Source of the DNA: Streptomyces sp. HD
Lineage (GTDB): Bacteria > Actinomycetota > Actinomycetes > Streptomycetales > Streptomycetaceae
Assembly: GCF_028369295.1 (NCBI RefSeq)
Contig: NZ_JAQMYP010000061.1
Coordinates: forward strand, 1-61,728
Length of the DNA stretch: 61,728 nucleotides
Direction of reading: 5' to 3'
Position numbers and translations under genes: made by a program. Numbering within the stretch: the stretch's first letter is position 1; each line of letters begins with the position of its first letter. The notes beneath the pieces are model-generated. The model was not told the origin of the DNA. It saw only the letters and a program-made list of their open reading frames with translations, and made no database searches. Positions 1 to 7,952 of this stretch are shown here, one piece after another.

Positions 1-1029
1 GGGGGGGGGGGGCCCCCCGCGCCCGCGGTCCGTGAACCGCGGGCGCTCACCACCACGCGCTATCTGCGCTACGGCGCCGGGAAGGTGGGCGGCGCCGCCG
101 TCTCCCTGCTCGCCGTCCTGGTCACCGGGTTCTTCCTGTTCCGGCTGATTCCCGGCGACCCCGTCAAGACCATGACGGGCGGCCGCCCGATCTCCGCCGC
201 GCAACTCGCCGCCTACCGCAAGGAGTTCGGGCTCGATCTGCCGCTGTGGCAGCAGTTCACCGACTACTGCGGCAAGGCGCTCACCGGGGACCTCGGGACG
301 TCGTACCAGTTCCGGGCGCCCGTCGTCGACAAGATCTCCGAGGCGCTGCCCAACACGCTGCTGCTCACCGGCACCGCGTTCGTGCTGTACACCCTGCTCG
401 GCATCGTCCTCGGCACCCGCTCGGCCTGGCGGCACGGCGGGCTGGGCGACCGCCTGAACACCGGTCTGGCGCTCACCCTCTACTCCATCCCGTCGTTCTG
501 GCTGGGCCTGCTGCTGATCATCGTGTTCTCGGTGGGGATGGGCCCGATTCCCGGGCTGTTCCCCACCGGTGGCATGGAGTCGGGCGGTGAGGAGGGCTTC
601 GCGTACGTCCTCGACGTCGCCCACCATCTGATCCTGCCCGTCGTCACCCTGGTCGCGGTCGAGTACGGCCAGACCCTGCTGGTGGCCCGCTCGGCGCTGC
701 TGGACGAGATGGGCAGCGACTATCTGACGACCGCCCGTGCCAAGGGGCTCAGGGACGACCTGGTCCGCCGCCGGCATGCCGTGCCGAACGCGCTGCTGCC
801 GACGGTGACGCTGGTCTTCGTCAATCTGGGCCGGACGGTGGCCGGCGTGATCCTGGTCGAGACGGTGTTCTCCTGGCCGGGCCTGGGCGGGCTGTTCTAC
901 CAGGCGCTGAGCGTGCCCGATCTGCCGCTGGTGCAGGGCCTGTTCCTCTTCTTCGCAGCGGCGGTGATCGTCATGAACACCCTGGCCGACCTGGTCTATC
1001 CGCTGCTCGACCCCCGGGTGGGCCGATGA
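1..1029 (+). CDS. Peptide/nickel-type ABC importer permease, DppB/OppB-like (5' end uncertain)
   Basis: Inner-membrane permease of a peptide/nickel-family ABC importer. The recognisable protein runs from a GTG at 85 (314 aa), but the frame stays open to base 1. The residues before the GTG (TTRYLRYGAGKVGG) look like the usual N-terminus of this family, so the true start is probably at or before the left edge. The family's N-terminal LFRLIPGDP motif is present near residue 21. It is followed by about five hydrophobic segments and the EAA-type cytoplasmic loop (SALLDEMGSDYLTTARAKGL), which contacts the ATPases. The stop overlaps the next permease start (ATGA), so the two are translationally coupled. 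The first 12 bases are all G, which may be an assembly edge. The substrate cannot be read from the permease. Confidence 0.85.
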   Translation, partial: GGGGPPAPAVREPRALTTTRYLRYGAGKVGGAAVSLLAVLVTGFFLFRLIPGDPVKTMTGGRPISAAQLAAYRKEFGLDLPLWQQFTDYCGKALTGDLGTSYQFRAPVVDKISEALPNTLLLTGTAFVLYTLLGIVLGTRSAWRHGGLGDRLNTGLALTLYSIPSFWLGLLLIIVFSVGMGPIPGLFPTGGMESGGEEGFAYVLDVAHHLILPVVTLVAVEYGQTLLVARSALLDEMGSDYLTTARAKGLRDDLVRRRHAVPNALLPTVTLVFVNLGRTVAGVILVETVFSWPGLGGLFYQALSVPDLPLVQGLFLFFAAAVIVMNTLADLVYPLLDPRVGR

Positions 1030-1958
1030 CGACCGAGACCAAGAGCACCGCGGGCGAGGCGAGGGCGGCCGGTCCGCGCGCGCTCGCCCGACAGCGGCGG
1101 CGCCAGTCCGTCGTACGTTTCTGGAAGCAGTACCGCACCCACCGCGCGGGGCTGGTGGGCCTGATCGCACTCGCCCTCTTCGCGCTGCTGGCGCTCACCG
1201 CCCCCCTCACGGTCGGCTCCGACGTGTCCAGCGTGACCGGGGCACCGGGGCAGCCGATGGAGAGCCCGAGCGCCGAATTCCCGCTGGGGACCGACCGGTT
1301 CGGGCGGGATCTGCTGGGCCTGCTGGTGTGGGGTGCGCGGGTGTCGCTGCTGGTCGGGCTGCTCGCGGCCGCGCTGTCGGTGGCGATCGGCACACTGGTC
1401 GGGATCACCGCGGGGCACTTCAAGGGGGCGTACGCCACCGTGCTGATGCGGGTCACCGACTGGTTCCTGGTGATGCCGACCCTGGTTCTCGCCATCGCGC
1501 TGGCCACCGTGATGTCCCGCTCGCTGGGCACGGTCGTGCTGGCGATCGGCGTGACCTCCTGGCCGACCACGGCCCGGCTGGTGCGGGCGCAGACGCTGGC
1601 GGTGGAGTCGCGGCCGTACATCGAACGGGCGACGGCGCTCGGCGGCGGCCACTGGCACATCATGAGCCGTCACGTCCTGCCCAACGTCATGCCCCTGGTC
1701 CTCGCCCAGACGACACTGATGATCTCGTCCTCCATCCTCGCCGAGGCGACCCTCGCCTTCCTGGGGCTTGGCGATCCGACCGTGGTGTCGTGGGGCGGGC
1801 TGCTCCAGGACGCGCGGGAGGCGGGGGCGGTCAGCTCCGGGATGTGGTGGTACCTGGTGCCGCCGGGCATCGCGATCGCGGTGGTGGCGCTGGCCTTCAC
1901 GCTGTGCGGGCGCGCGGTGGAGTCGGTCCTCAACCCTCGGCTGGGGGTGGCCCGTTGA
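1026..1958 (+). CDS. Peptide/nickel-type ABC importer permease, DppC/OppC-like
   Basis: Second membrane permease of the importer, 310 aa, pairing with the preceding DppB-like protein. A cytoplasmic N-tail of about 35 residues precedes the first membrane helix (GLVGLIALALFALLALTAPL). The periplasmic PLGTDRFGRDLL motif typical of DppC proteins is present. The EAA loop (YIERATALGGGHWHIMSRHVLPN) lies near residue 200, and the conserved EATLAFLGLGDPTVVSWGGLL stretch is near the C-terminus. The start ATG overlaps the previous stop. At its 3' end TTGA provides both the stop and a TTG start, but the reading frame opened there is a 72-codon micro-ORF and not the ATPase, which starts 215 bp further on. 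Confidence 0.92.
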   Translation: MTTETKSTAGEARAAGPRALARQRRRQSVVRFWKQYRTHRAGLVGLIALALFALLALTAPLTVGSDVSSVTGAPGQPMESPSAEFPLGTDRFGRDLLGLLVWGARVSLLVGLLAAALSVAIGTLVGITAGHFKGAYATVLMRVTDWFLVMPTLVLAIALATVMSRSLGTVVLAIGVTSWPTTARLVRAQTLAVESRPYIERATALGGGHWHIMSRHVLPNVMPLVLAQTTLMISSSILAEATLAFLGLGDPTVVSWGGLLQDAREAGAVSSGMWWYLVPPGIAIAVVALAFTLCGRAVESVLNPRLGVAR

Positions 1959-2173
1959 CGCTGCCGGCGGTACGGAAGCTGGAGGTGACGTACCCGGGCG
2001 GGACGGCCGCCGTGCGGGATATCGGCCCTTCGGCCATGCCGGGCGTCGGCCCTCCAGCCGTGCGGCGCGTCAGTCCTTCACCGGCCGCACCGAGCTTGAC
2101 CGGCGCAATCGCGGCGCCCAGCCGCCCTGCCATGAAAACCGCCCTCCACCCCACCCCGGAGGTGACACCTTGA
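1955..2173 (+). pseudogene. 72-codon micro-ORF: duplicated 5' end of the ATPase gene
   Basis: It starts at a TTG in a TTGA overlap with the permease stop and ends in a TTGA overlap with the real ATPase start at 2170. Its first ~24 codons mimic the ATPase N-terminus: KLEVTYPGGTAAVRDI here against DLEVTYPGGAAAVRGV there. The two DNA copies, at about 1979-2018 and 2194-2233, are nearly identical over 40 bp at an offset of 215 bp. After that the frame runs through Pro/Ala/Ser-rich sequence without recognisable structure. I read it as a tandem duplication of the gene start followed by decay of the first copy. Because both junctions still overlap, ribosomes may pass through it to reach the ATPase. 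A functional peptide is unlikely but not excluded. Confidence 0.65.
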
Positions 2174-3156
2174 GCCTGCTCGACGTCAGAGACCTGGAGG
2201 TGACCTACCCGGGCGGGGCGGCCGCCGTGCGGGGCGTCGACCTGACGCTGCTGGCCGGGCAGAAGCTGGGCATCGCGGGCGAGTCGGGCTGCGGCAAGTC
2301 GACGCTCGCCCTCGCCCTGCTACGGCTGCTGCCGGCCGGGACCCGGATCGGCGGGGAGGTGCTGCTGGACGGCGAAAACGTCCTCACCATGAAGTGGGGC
2401 CGGGTGCGGGCGGTGCGCTGGGCCGGGGCGTCCATCGTCTTCCAGGGCGCGATGCACTCGCTCAACGCCGTCCACCGGGTCGGGGACCAGATCGCCGAGC
2501 CGATCCTGCTGCACGGGAAGGCGACGCAGGCGGGCGCGAAGCGGAAGGTGGGCGAGCTCCTGGAGCAGGTGGGCCTCCCGGCGGCGCGGGCGTCGGCGTA
2601 TCCGCACGAGCTCTCCGGCGGCCAGCGCCAGCGCGTCATGATCGCCATGGCGCTCGCCTGCGACCCCCGCCTGGTCATCGCCGACGAGCCGACCACCGCG
2701 CTGGACGTGATGATCCAGGCGCAGATCCTGCGGCTGATCGAGGGCCTGGTCACCGAACAGGACCTGGCCCTGATCATGATCAGTCATGACCTGGCCGTCC
2801 TGGCCGACACCTGCGACCGACTGGCGGTCATGTACGCGGGGCGGGTGGTCGAGGAGGGGCCCGCCCGGCAGGTGTACGACGCCGCGTGCCACCCCTATGG
2901 CAAGGCCCTGTCGGAGGCGTTCCCGCGGATCGGCGACCCGGCGTCCCGCTTCGCGCCGAGGGGCCTGCCGGGCGACCCGCCGGATCCGGCCGCCCTGCCC
3001 TCCGGGTGCGCCTTCCACCCGCGCTGCCCGGTGGCCCTGGACAGCTGCGCCGAGGACGACCAGGAACTGCGGGAAGCCGGTGCGGGCCGGCGGGCGGCAT
3101 GTGTGCACGTGCCGACTCCCGTTGCCGCCGTCGAGGACGCTGGGAGCGCCCCATGA
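2170..3156 (+). CDS. Peptide/nickel-type ABC importer ATPase, DppD/OppD-like
   Basis: Cytoplasmic ATPase of the importer, 328 aa. The start is the TTG at 2170, chosen because a strong GGAGGTG ribosome site lies just upstream (about 2158-2164) and the family homology begins there. Walker A is GESGCGKST (about residues 38-46), the Q-loop is in IVFQGAMHSLN, the signature is LSGGQRQRVMIAMAL, Walker B is LVIADEPTTALD and the switch His is in ISHD. The C-terminal oligopeptide/dipeptide extension carries the Cys-rich pattern GCAFHPRCPVALDSC, which in DppD/DppF proteins can bind an iron-sulfur cluster. The stop overlaps the next ATG. The 5' end of this gene has been duplicated just upstream (1955-2173). 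Confidence 0.93.
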   Translation: MSLLDVRDLEVTYPGGAAAVRGVDLTLLAGQKLGIAGESGCGKSTLALALLRLLPAGTRIGGEVLLDGENVLTMKWGRVRAVRWAGASIVFQGAMHSLNAVHRVGDQIAEPILLHGKATQAGAKRKVGELLEQVGLPAARASAYPHELSGGQRQRVMIAMALACDPRLVIADEPTTALDVMIQAQILRLIEGLVTEQDLALIMISHDLAVLADTCDRLAVMYAGRVVEEGPARQVYDAACHPYGKALSEAFPRIGDPASRFAPRGLPGDPPDPAALPSGCAFHPRCPVALDSCAEDDQELREAGAGRRAACVHVPTPVAAVEDAGSAP

Positions 3157-4151
3157 CGACCCGACCGCCCACGCCCCTGCTCAGGGCCGAGGGGCTGCAC
3201 GTGACCTACCCGGGACGGCACGGCGGCCCGCCCGCCCGGGCCGTGGACGGCGTGGACCTGGACATCCGCCCGGGCGAGATCGTCGCCCTGGTGGGCGAGT
3301 CGGGCTGCGGCAAGACGACGCTCGCGCGCGCCCTGCTCGGCCTGGTCCGGCCCACCTCGGGCCGTGTCGTCTTCGACGGACGCCCGCTGGAACACACCTC
3401 CCGCGCCCTCAAGTCGTACCGCAAGCGCGCCCAGTTGGTCCTCCAGGACCCGTCCGGCTCCCTCAACCCCCGGCACACGGTGTACGACGCGGTCGCCGAG
3501 GGCCTGCGCATCCACGGGTACGGCGGTGACGAGCGCGCGGCGGTGGCCGAGGCGCTGACCCGGTCCGGCCTCAGACCTCCGGAGCGCTTCTTCCTGCGCT
3601 ACCCCCATGAGCTCTCCGGCGGTCAGCGCCAGCGGATCGTCATCGCGGGCGCGTTGGCCCTGGAGCCCGAACTCCTGGTCGCCGACGAGCCGGTGGCCTC
3701 CCTGGACGCCTCCGTGCGTGGCGAGATCCTTGCCCTGCTGCTGCGCCTGCGGACCGAACTCGGTCTGTCGGCACTCGTGGTGACGCACGACCTGGGACTG
3801 GCGTGGAACATCGCGGACCGGGTGGCGGTGATGTATCTGGGCCGGATCGTGGAGACGGGGGACGTGGAGCTGGTCCTCACGGCGCCTCGGCACCCGTACA
3901 CCCAGGCGTTGCTGTCGGTCCTGCCGGAGGCACCGGGCGATCCGGTGGTCCTGACCGGCGAGCCGCCCGACCCCTCCCGCGTCCCCGCGGGCTGCCGCTT
4001 CCATGTGCGCTGCCCCGTCCTGGCCGACGGCGAGGCGGCACGGGCGGGGGTCGCGGAGTCCTGCCGTACCCGGGATCCGGAGATCCTGGCGGGGAGCGGC
4101 GACGCCCAGGCGGCGTGTCACTGGGCACAGGTCACCACAAGCGCCACATAG
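3153..4151 (+). CDS. Peptide/nickel-type ABC importer ATPase, DppF/OppF-like
   Basis: Second ATPase of the heterodimeric importer, 332 aa, from the ATG at 3153 (ATGA overlap with the first ATPase). Walker A is GESGCGKTT, the signature LSGGQRQRIVIAGAL and Walker B LLVADEPVASLD, with THD as the switch. The C-terminal oligopeptide extension has the GCRFHVRCPV pattern seen also in its partner. It is the last gene of the operon. No binding protein is visible downstream, so that gene probably lies to the left of the window. The DNA changes to a less GC-rich stretch just after the stop, where the RiPP-like locus begins. Confidence 0.93.
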   Translation: MTTRPPTPLLRAEGLHVTYPGRHGGPPARAVDGVDLDIRPGEIVALVGESGCGKTTLARALLGLVRPTSGRVVFDGRPLEHTSRALKSYRKRAQLVLQDPSGSLNPRHTVYDAVAEGLRIHGYGGDERAAVAEALTRSGLRPPERFFLRYPHELSGGQRQRIVIAGALALEPELLVADEPVASLDASVRGEILALLLRLRTELGLSALVVTHDLGLAWNIADRVAVMYLGRIVETGDVELVLTAPRHPYTQALLSVLPEAPGDPVVLTGEPPDPSRVPAGCRFHVRCPVLADGEAARAGVAESCRTRDPEILAGSGDAQAACHWAQVTTSAT

Positions 4152-4180
4152 ACATGTTCAGGACAATCCCAGAAGTCTCG

Positions 4181-4210
4181 TTGTCCACTGCATCAATGGC
4201 TGCTTATGAT
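4181..4210 (+). promoter_or_regulatory. Probable vegetative-type promoter of the RiPP-like locus
   Basis: TTGTCC at 4181-4186 and TATGAT at 4205-4210 are separated by 18 bp, a good match to the principal sigma consensus. The element lies in a locally AT-richer 93-bp gap, 35 bp upstream of the precursor start, with GGACGGAG at about 4231-4238 as ribosome site. Confidence 0.55.
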
Positions 4211-4244
4211 CACTTGGTCTTACTCCAACTGGACGGAGCGTCAT

Positions 4245-4415
4245 ATGCCTGTGAGCGAAGCGATATCCGCCAGCACCATCAGCAAGGACGAGGAGTACGA
4301 GGCCCTCATCGAGGCGACTCTTCAGGAACTCAGCGCCGCGGAGACCGAAGACGTCCTCGCCCCGCTGGAGAGTGGCGACAAGGGCCCGGCGATGGCGTGG
4401 TTCATCGCGACCTGA
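4245..4415 (+). CDS. Putative RiPP precursor peptide, 56 aa
   Basis: A short peptide starting at the ATG at 4245 (ribosome site GGACGGAG; an upstream in-frame ATG at 4206 has none). The first ~40 residues are acidic and helix-prone (KDEEYEALIEATLQELSAAE), as expected of a leader. The end (LESGDKGPAMAWFIAT) changes character to a short mixed hydrophobic segment rich in oxidisable side chains (Lys, Met, Trp, Phe, Ile), which I take as the core. There is no Cys, so lanthionine or thiazole chemistry is unlikely. It has its own promoter upstream and a perfect hairpin directly downstream, the usual arrangement for making more precursor than enzyme. It is followed by an exporter and two candidate Fe/2OG hydroxylases. 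I recognise no family; the precursor role is inferred from context. Confidence 0.65.
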   Translation: MPVSEAISASTISKDEEYEALIEATLQELSAAETEDVLAPLESGDKGPAMAWFIAT

Positions 4416-4424
4416 TGCTCCGTG

Positions 4425-4466
4425 AGAGGGTTCCGGCCGCGTTCTCGAAAGCGGCCGGAACCCTCT
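4425..4466 (+). terminator. Perfect 16-bp hairpin after the precursor gene (attenuator)
   Basis: The arms at 4425-4440 and 4451-4466 are exact reverse complements (AGAGGGTTCCGGCCGC) around a 10-base loop, followed by TTCTCTTG. It begins 9 bp after the precursor stop and precedes the next gene. It probably acts as a partial terminator that lowers transcription of the enzyme genes relative to the precursor, or as an mRNA-stabilising end. Confidence 0.75.
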
Positions 4467-4514
4467 TCTCTTGCCGAAATCCGTGGGTTCTTCCGTGACG
4501 AGAGGCCGAGACGG

Positions 4515-5654
4515 GTGACCACTTCGCTAGCGAGCCAGAGGATCATGACCGGCGTGGAGGCCCTCCTCCGCCAGTACGCGGACATCAGGGACGGGGACCG
4601 CTGCGTCATCGCGTACACCCCGGACAGCAGGGAGTCGGCGGCCCTGATCGCGGTCGGCCTACGACAGCGGGGCCTGCGACCCGACCTGGTCGCCATGCGA
4701 CCGCTGGTCGACTACCAGTTCGCGAAACGACTGGACGCGGTGCTCCCGGATCCCGCGGAACTGACCGGCCGGCTGGTGCTGTTCACGCTGGAGAAGGACA
4801 CGATGTCGCACTTCGGGCCCCTCGTCGACGTACTGCGGCGCTACGGCGACGACCGATGCATGGTGGTGCGTGTCATCAGCGCCTCGCCGCAGTTCTTCGA
4901 GAAGGCCCTGAACCTGTCCCCCGCGGAACTGAGCGCACGGAACGCCACCCTGCTCCACCGCCTCCTCGGGGTGCACGACATCCGGGTACGCAGCCGGGGC
5001 GGTACCGACCTGCGCATGCGGCTCGACTCGACGCGGTTCGACTGGATCAGCAACCGCGGGGTATGGCGGCCGGGCGGTTTCACGATTCTTCCGGCGGGCG
5101 AGATAGCCACGTTCCCGGCCGAGATAGACGGCGTGCTCGTGGCGGACGGCGCACTGAACTGCAATGTGATCACGAGCATCGACACCAGGCTTTCCGACAA
5201 CCCCTTGCGAGTCGAGATATCGAACGGCCGGGCCGTCGGATTCGAGTGCGCGGACAGTGACATCCGGGAACTGGTCGGCCTGTGCTTCCGGCAGCCGTAC
5301 GGAGAACGCGTGGGTGAACTCGGATTCGGCACGAACTCGGGAATCGACGAGTTCATCGCCGCGAATTCCCATATCAACGAGCGCCGGGTCGGCGCGCACA
5401 TAGGGTTCGGTCAGCACAATCAGGACCAGCACAAAATCGGCTACCAGGAGAAGGTCCACCTCGACCTGATCACGGACGGTGCGGAGATCTTCGTGGACGA
5501 CGACGAGGAGCCGATCGACCTCGCGGCCTTCGTACCGTCCACGCTGCCCCACCCCGAGATCGCCCGGGACGAGGACATCACCGGGGACTGCTGCGGATTC
5601 GGATACGGCGAGCTGACCGACGTACCCGGCGTGACCGGCGAAGGAGCCGCGTGA
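4515..5654 (+). CDS. M29 aminopeptidase / NicX-fold metalloenzyme in the RiPP-like locus
   Basis: About 379 aa from a GTG at 4515 (AGAGG nine bases upstream; an ATG at 4545 is the alternative). Longer starts would lie inside the attenuator hairpin. The C-terminal half carries the metal-ligand pattern of the M29 aminopeptidase and 2,5-dihydroxypyridine dioxygenase (NicX) fold: GEIATFP (about 195-201), GELGFGTN (Glu near 268), AHIGFG (His near 295) and HLD (His315, Asp317). NicX uses the His...His-x-Asp set for one Fe(II), whereas M29 peptidases use these plus two Glu for a metal pair. Both Glu appear to be present, which leans towards a peptidase, possibly the leader-removing enzyme. A redox tailoring role cannot be excluded. 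The stop overlaps the MFS start (GTGA). Confidence 0.7.
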   Translation: MTTSLASQRIMTGVEALLRQYADIRDGDRCVIAYTPDSRESAALIAVGLRQRGLRPDLVAMRPLVDYQFAKRLDAVLPDPAELTGRLVLFTLEKDTMSHFGPLVDVLRRYGDDRCMVVRVISASPQFFEKALNLSPAELSARNATLLHRLLGVHDIRVRSRGGTDLRMRLDSTRFDWISNRGVWRPGGFTILPAGEIATFPAEIDGVLVADGALNCNVITSIDTRLSDNPLRVEISNGRAVGFECADSDIRELVGLCFRQPYGERVGELGFGTNSGIDEFIAANSHINERRVGAHIGFGQHNQDQHKIGYQEKVHLDLITDGAEIFVDDDEEPIDLAAFVPSTLPHPEIARDEDITGDCCGFGYGELTDVPGVTGEGAA

Positions 5655-6931
5655 ACCATCGGGCACTGAGTGGTCTCGGCGCCCGGCTCTCCGGCAGCGT
5701 CCTCGGCCTGCGCGCATTCCGCCGGCTGTGGGCCGGGCAGGCGATCAGCTCCCTCGGGGACCAGTTCTTCGTCGTCGCCGTCTCGCTGCGGGTCGTCGAG
5801 TCCGGGGGCGACGCCGGTGACGTGGGGCTGGTGCTGAGCGGCCGGATGCTCGCGGCCGTCGTGTTCGCCCTGGTCGGCGGCGTGTGGGCGGACCGGCTGC
5901 CCCGGCGCCGGGTGATGGTCGCCGCCGACGCCGTACGCCTGGTCTCCGTCCTTGCCGTCGTGGCCGTTCCCTCCGGGGTCGGCACGGCGGGGCTGGCGCT
6001 GCTGACGTTCGTCCTCGGCAGCGGCGAGGCGTTCTTCCGGCCCGCCTACGGCGGCCTCGTCCCCAGCGTCGTCCCCGCCGAGCGTCTGGTCGCCGCGAAC
6101 GCGTTGCGCGGCGCGACCGAGAGCACGGCCGCCGTCCTCGGTCCCGCACTCGGCGGTGTCCTGGTGGCGCTGGCCGGTACCAGGACCGCCTTCGCGGTCA
6201 ACGCGGCGAGCTTCGCGGTCAGCCTGCTGTGCGTCCTCGCGGTACGGGAGCCCGCTCGCACCGCCGCGCCCCGCACCTCCATGGCCGCCGAGGTGCGGGC
6301 CGGGGTGGCCGCGGTCCGCCGGACCCGCTGGACCACGGCGGTCCTCGCGCTGACGGCCGTACAGACCATGCTGGTCGTGGCACCGCACATGGTGCTGCTG
6401 CCGATCGTCTCCAGCGAGGAGTTCACGGGCGGCACGGCGTACGGCACGGTCCTCGCCGTCTTCAGCCTCAGCGGGCTGGTCGGCACGATCGTCATCGGAC
6501 GGCTGCGGCCACGCCACCCGGGGCTGGTGGCCATCGGCTGCAACGCCCTGTTCGCCGCGGTGCCCCTGGTACTGCTCAGCCCCTTCTCCCTGGTGTGGGT
6601 CGCGGCCGGCTACGCCGTCGCCGGAGTGGCCATGATGCCGTTCAACGTGCTCTGGGAGACCGCACTGCAACGCCAGTTCCCCGCGGACCTCATGGGACGC
6701 GTCACCTCCGTGGACTGGCTGGTCAGCCTGGGGCTGCTGCCACTCGGCCTGATGATCGTGGGCCCCCTCACCGACCTGGTGGGCCGCACTCCGGTGCTGG
6801 TGACGGCGATCGTCGTCCAACTCGCCTCGGCCGCCCTGGTGCTGCTGGTGCCGGGGGTACGCGACTTCCACGAGGACAAGGACACCGGCGGGGAACGACG
6901 GGAACAGGACGACGTACGGCTGACCGGCTGA
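5651..6931 (+). CDS. MFS transporter, probable exporter of the RiPP-like product
   Basis: 426 aa from a GTG that overlaps the previous stop. The protein has about 12 hydrophobic segments arranged as two halves. The first loop contains GRMLAAVVFALVGGVWADRL, the MFS-3/enterobactin-exporter-like motif A (G-x-x-x-D-R), and FRRLWAGQAISSLGDQFF is the typical N-terminus of the MFS_3 group. It is therefore an integral inner-membrane drug/peptide exporter type. Its tight coupling to the M29-like gene and its position between precursor and hydroxylases suggest it exports the mature peptide and gives self-resistance. The C-terminal tail (EDKDTGGERREQDD) is charged and cytoplasmic. Confidence 0.85.
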   Translation: MNHRALSGLGARLSGSVLGLRAFRRLWAGQAISSLGDQFFVVAVSLRVVESGGDAGDVGLVLSGRMLAAVVFALVGGVWADRLPRRRVMVAADAVRLVSVLAVVAVPSGVGTAGLALLTFVLGSGEAFFRPAYGGLVPSVVPAERLVAANALRGATESTAAVLGPALGGVLVALAGTRTAFAVNAASFAVSLLCVLAVREPARTAAPRTSMAAEVRAGVAAVRRTRWTTAVLALTAVQTMLVVAPHMVLLPIVSSEEFTGGTAYGTVLAVFSLSGLVGTIVIGRLRPRHPGLVAIGCNALFAAVPLVLLSPFSLVWVAAGYAVAGVAMMPFNVLWETALQRQFPADLMGRVTSVDWLVSLGLLPLGLMIVGPLTDLVGRTPVLVTAIVVQLASAALVLLVPGVRDFHEDKDTGGERREQDDVRLTG

Positions 6932-6959
6932 CCCTCCTAGTCTGCGAACGGGAATCACC

Positions 6960-7943
6960 ATGGCTCTGGAACGACTTCTCGACGACCCCGCGAGCCTCGG
7001 GGAGATCCAGGACCGGACACCCCGGCTGAGCCGTGGGCTCGGGCCGCTGGACGACGTCTTCTCCGCCGACCTCGCACAGGACCTCCTCTTCGGCCGGGGC
7101 CTGCGGGCCCCGTACGTACGCCTGCTGCGCGACGGCCGGGAACTGGACGTACGGCCGGTACGAGCGGGACAGGGCGCCACCGGCGGTCGGGGCGGGGCGG
7201 TGGCCGAGCACCGCCAGCTGTCGGGCCTGGCCGACCCGCACCACGTCCTCGCCCAGGTGGCGGAGGGCGCCACCATGGTCCTCCAGTCCCTGTCCCTCTA
7301 CTGCCCCGAGGTCGCCGCCTTCTGCGAGGAGCTCGCGGCCGAGACCGGCTACCCGGTCTCCCCCACCGCGTTCCTCACCCCGCCGGGCTCCCAGGGCGCC
7401 GCCCCGCACTACGACCTGTCCGGCGTCTTCGTCCGGCAACTGGCCGGGGCCAAGACCTGGCGTGTCCGGGCCCCGCGCCAGACCCTGCCGGTCATGCGGG
7501 GACGCGCGGGGGACGTACCCGACACCCCGGTCGTCATGGAGGTGCGCATCGAGGCCGGCGACTGCCTCTACATACCGCGCGGCTTCTACCACGAGGGCCG
7601 GACCGGCGAGGAGGGCTCGGTCCACCTGTCGTTCTCGGAGGGCACCGAGGACGCCTGGGTCGGTCTCCTGCACGACCTCGTCGACCTGGCGACCCACGAG
7701 CGGGAGGCCCTGCGCACCCGGCTCCCCGCCCTGCCCGACGTGATGGCCGGCCGGTCCCGCCAGGAATGGCACACCGTCCGCGACACCCTGATCGACCATC
7801 TGCGAGCTCTCGGCGACGAGAAGGTGGCCGCCCTGATCGTCCGTCGCACCCGCGCCCGGCAGGCCCCGTCGGCGCCCGCACCGGGGGTCCTCGCGGACCG
7901 GCTGGCGCTGGCGCCGCGAGCGGCGACTCCGACCGACAGTTGA
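6960..7943 (+). CDS. JmjC-type Fe(II)/2-oxoglutarate oxygenase (cupin_4-like)
   Basis: 327 aa from the ATG at 6960. The core resembles the JmjC/ribosomal-oxygenase (RoxA, MINA53/NO66) family: HYDLSGVFVRQLAGAKTW provides the His150-x-Asp152 pair and a Lys likely to hold 2-oxoglutarate, and GDCLYIPRGFYHEG provides the distal His (about 211). GSQGAAPHYD matches the usual entry to the HxD strand. Such enzymes hydroxylate side chains of peptides or proteins. Here the likely substrate is the 56-aa precursor, given the neighbouring exporter and the second hydroxylase-like gene 9 bp downstream. The C-terminal ~100 residues are helical, as in the dimerisation/winged-helix part of this family. The residue modified cannot be deduced. 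Confidence 0.8.
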   Translation: MALERLLDDPASLGEIQDRTPRLSRGLGPLDDVFSADLAQDLLFGRGLRAPYVRLLRDGRELDVRPVRAGQGATGGRGGAVAEHRQLSGLADPHHVLAQVAEGATMVLQSLSLYCPEVAAFCEELAAETGYPVSPTAFLTPPGSQGAAPHYDLSGVFVRQLAGAKTWRVRAPRQTLPVMRGRAGDVPDTPVVMEVRIEAGDCLYIPRGFYHEGRTGEEGSVHLSFSEGTEDAWVGLLHDLVDLATHEREALRTRLPALPDVMAGRSRQEWHTVRDTLIDHLRALGDEKVAALIVRRTRARQAPSAPAPGVLADRLALAPRAATPTDS

Positions 7944-7952
7944 GGGGGCACC

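Noticed and set aside
1..18. Run of 12 G then C at the left edge as a biological element
   Set aside because: It more likely reflects the end of an assembly; the protein frame runs through it but homology begins later.
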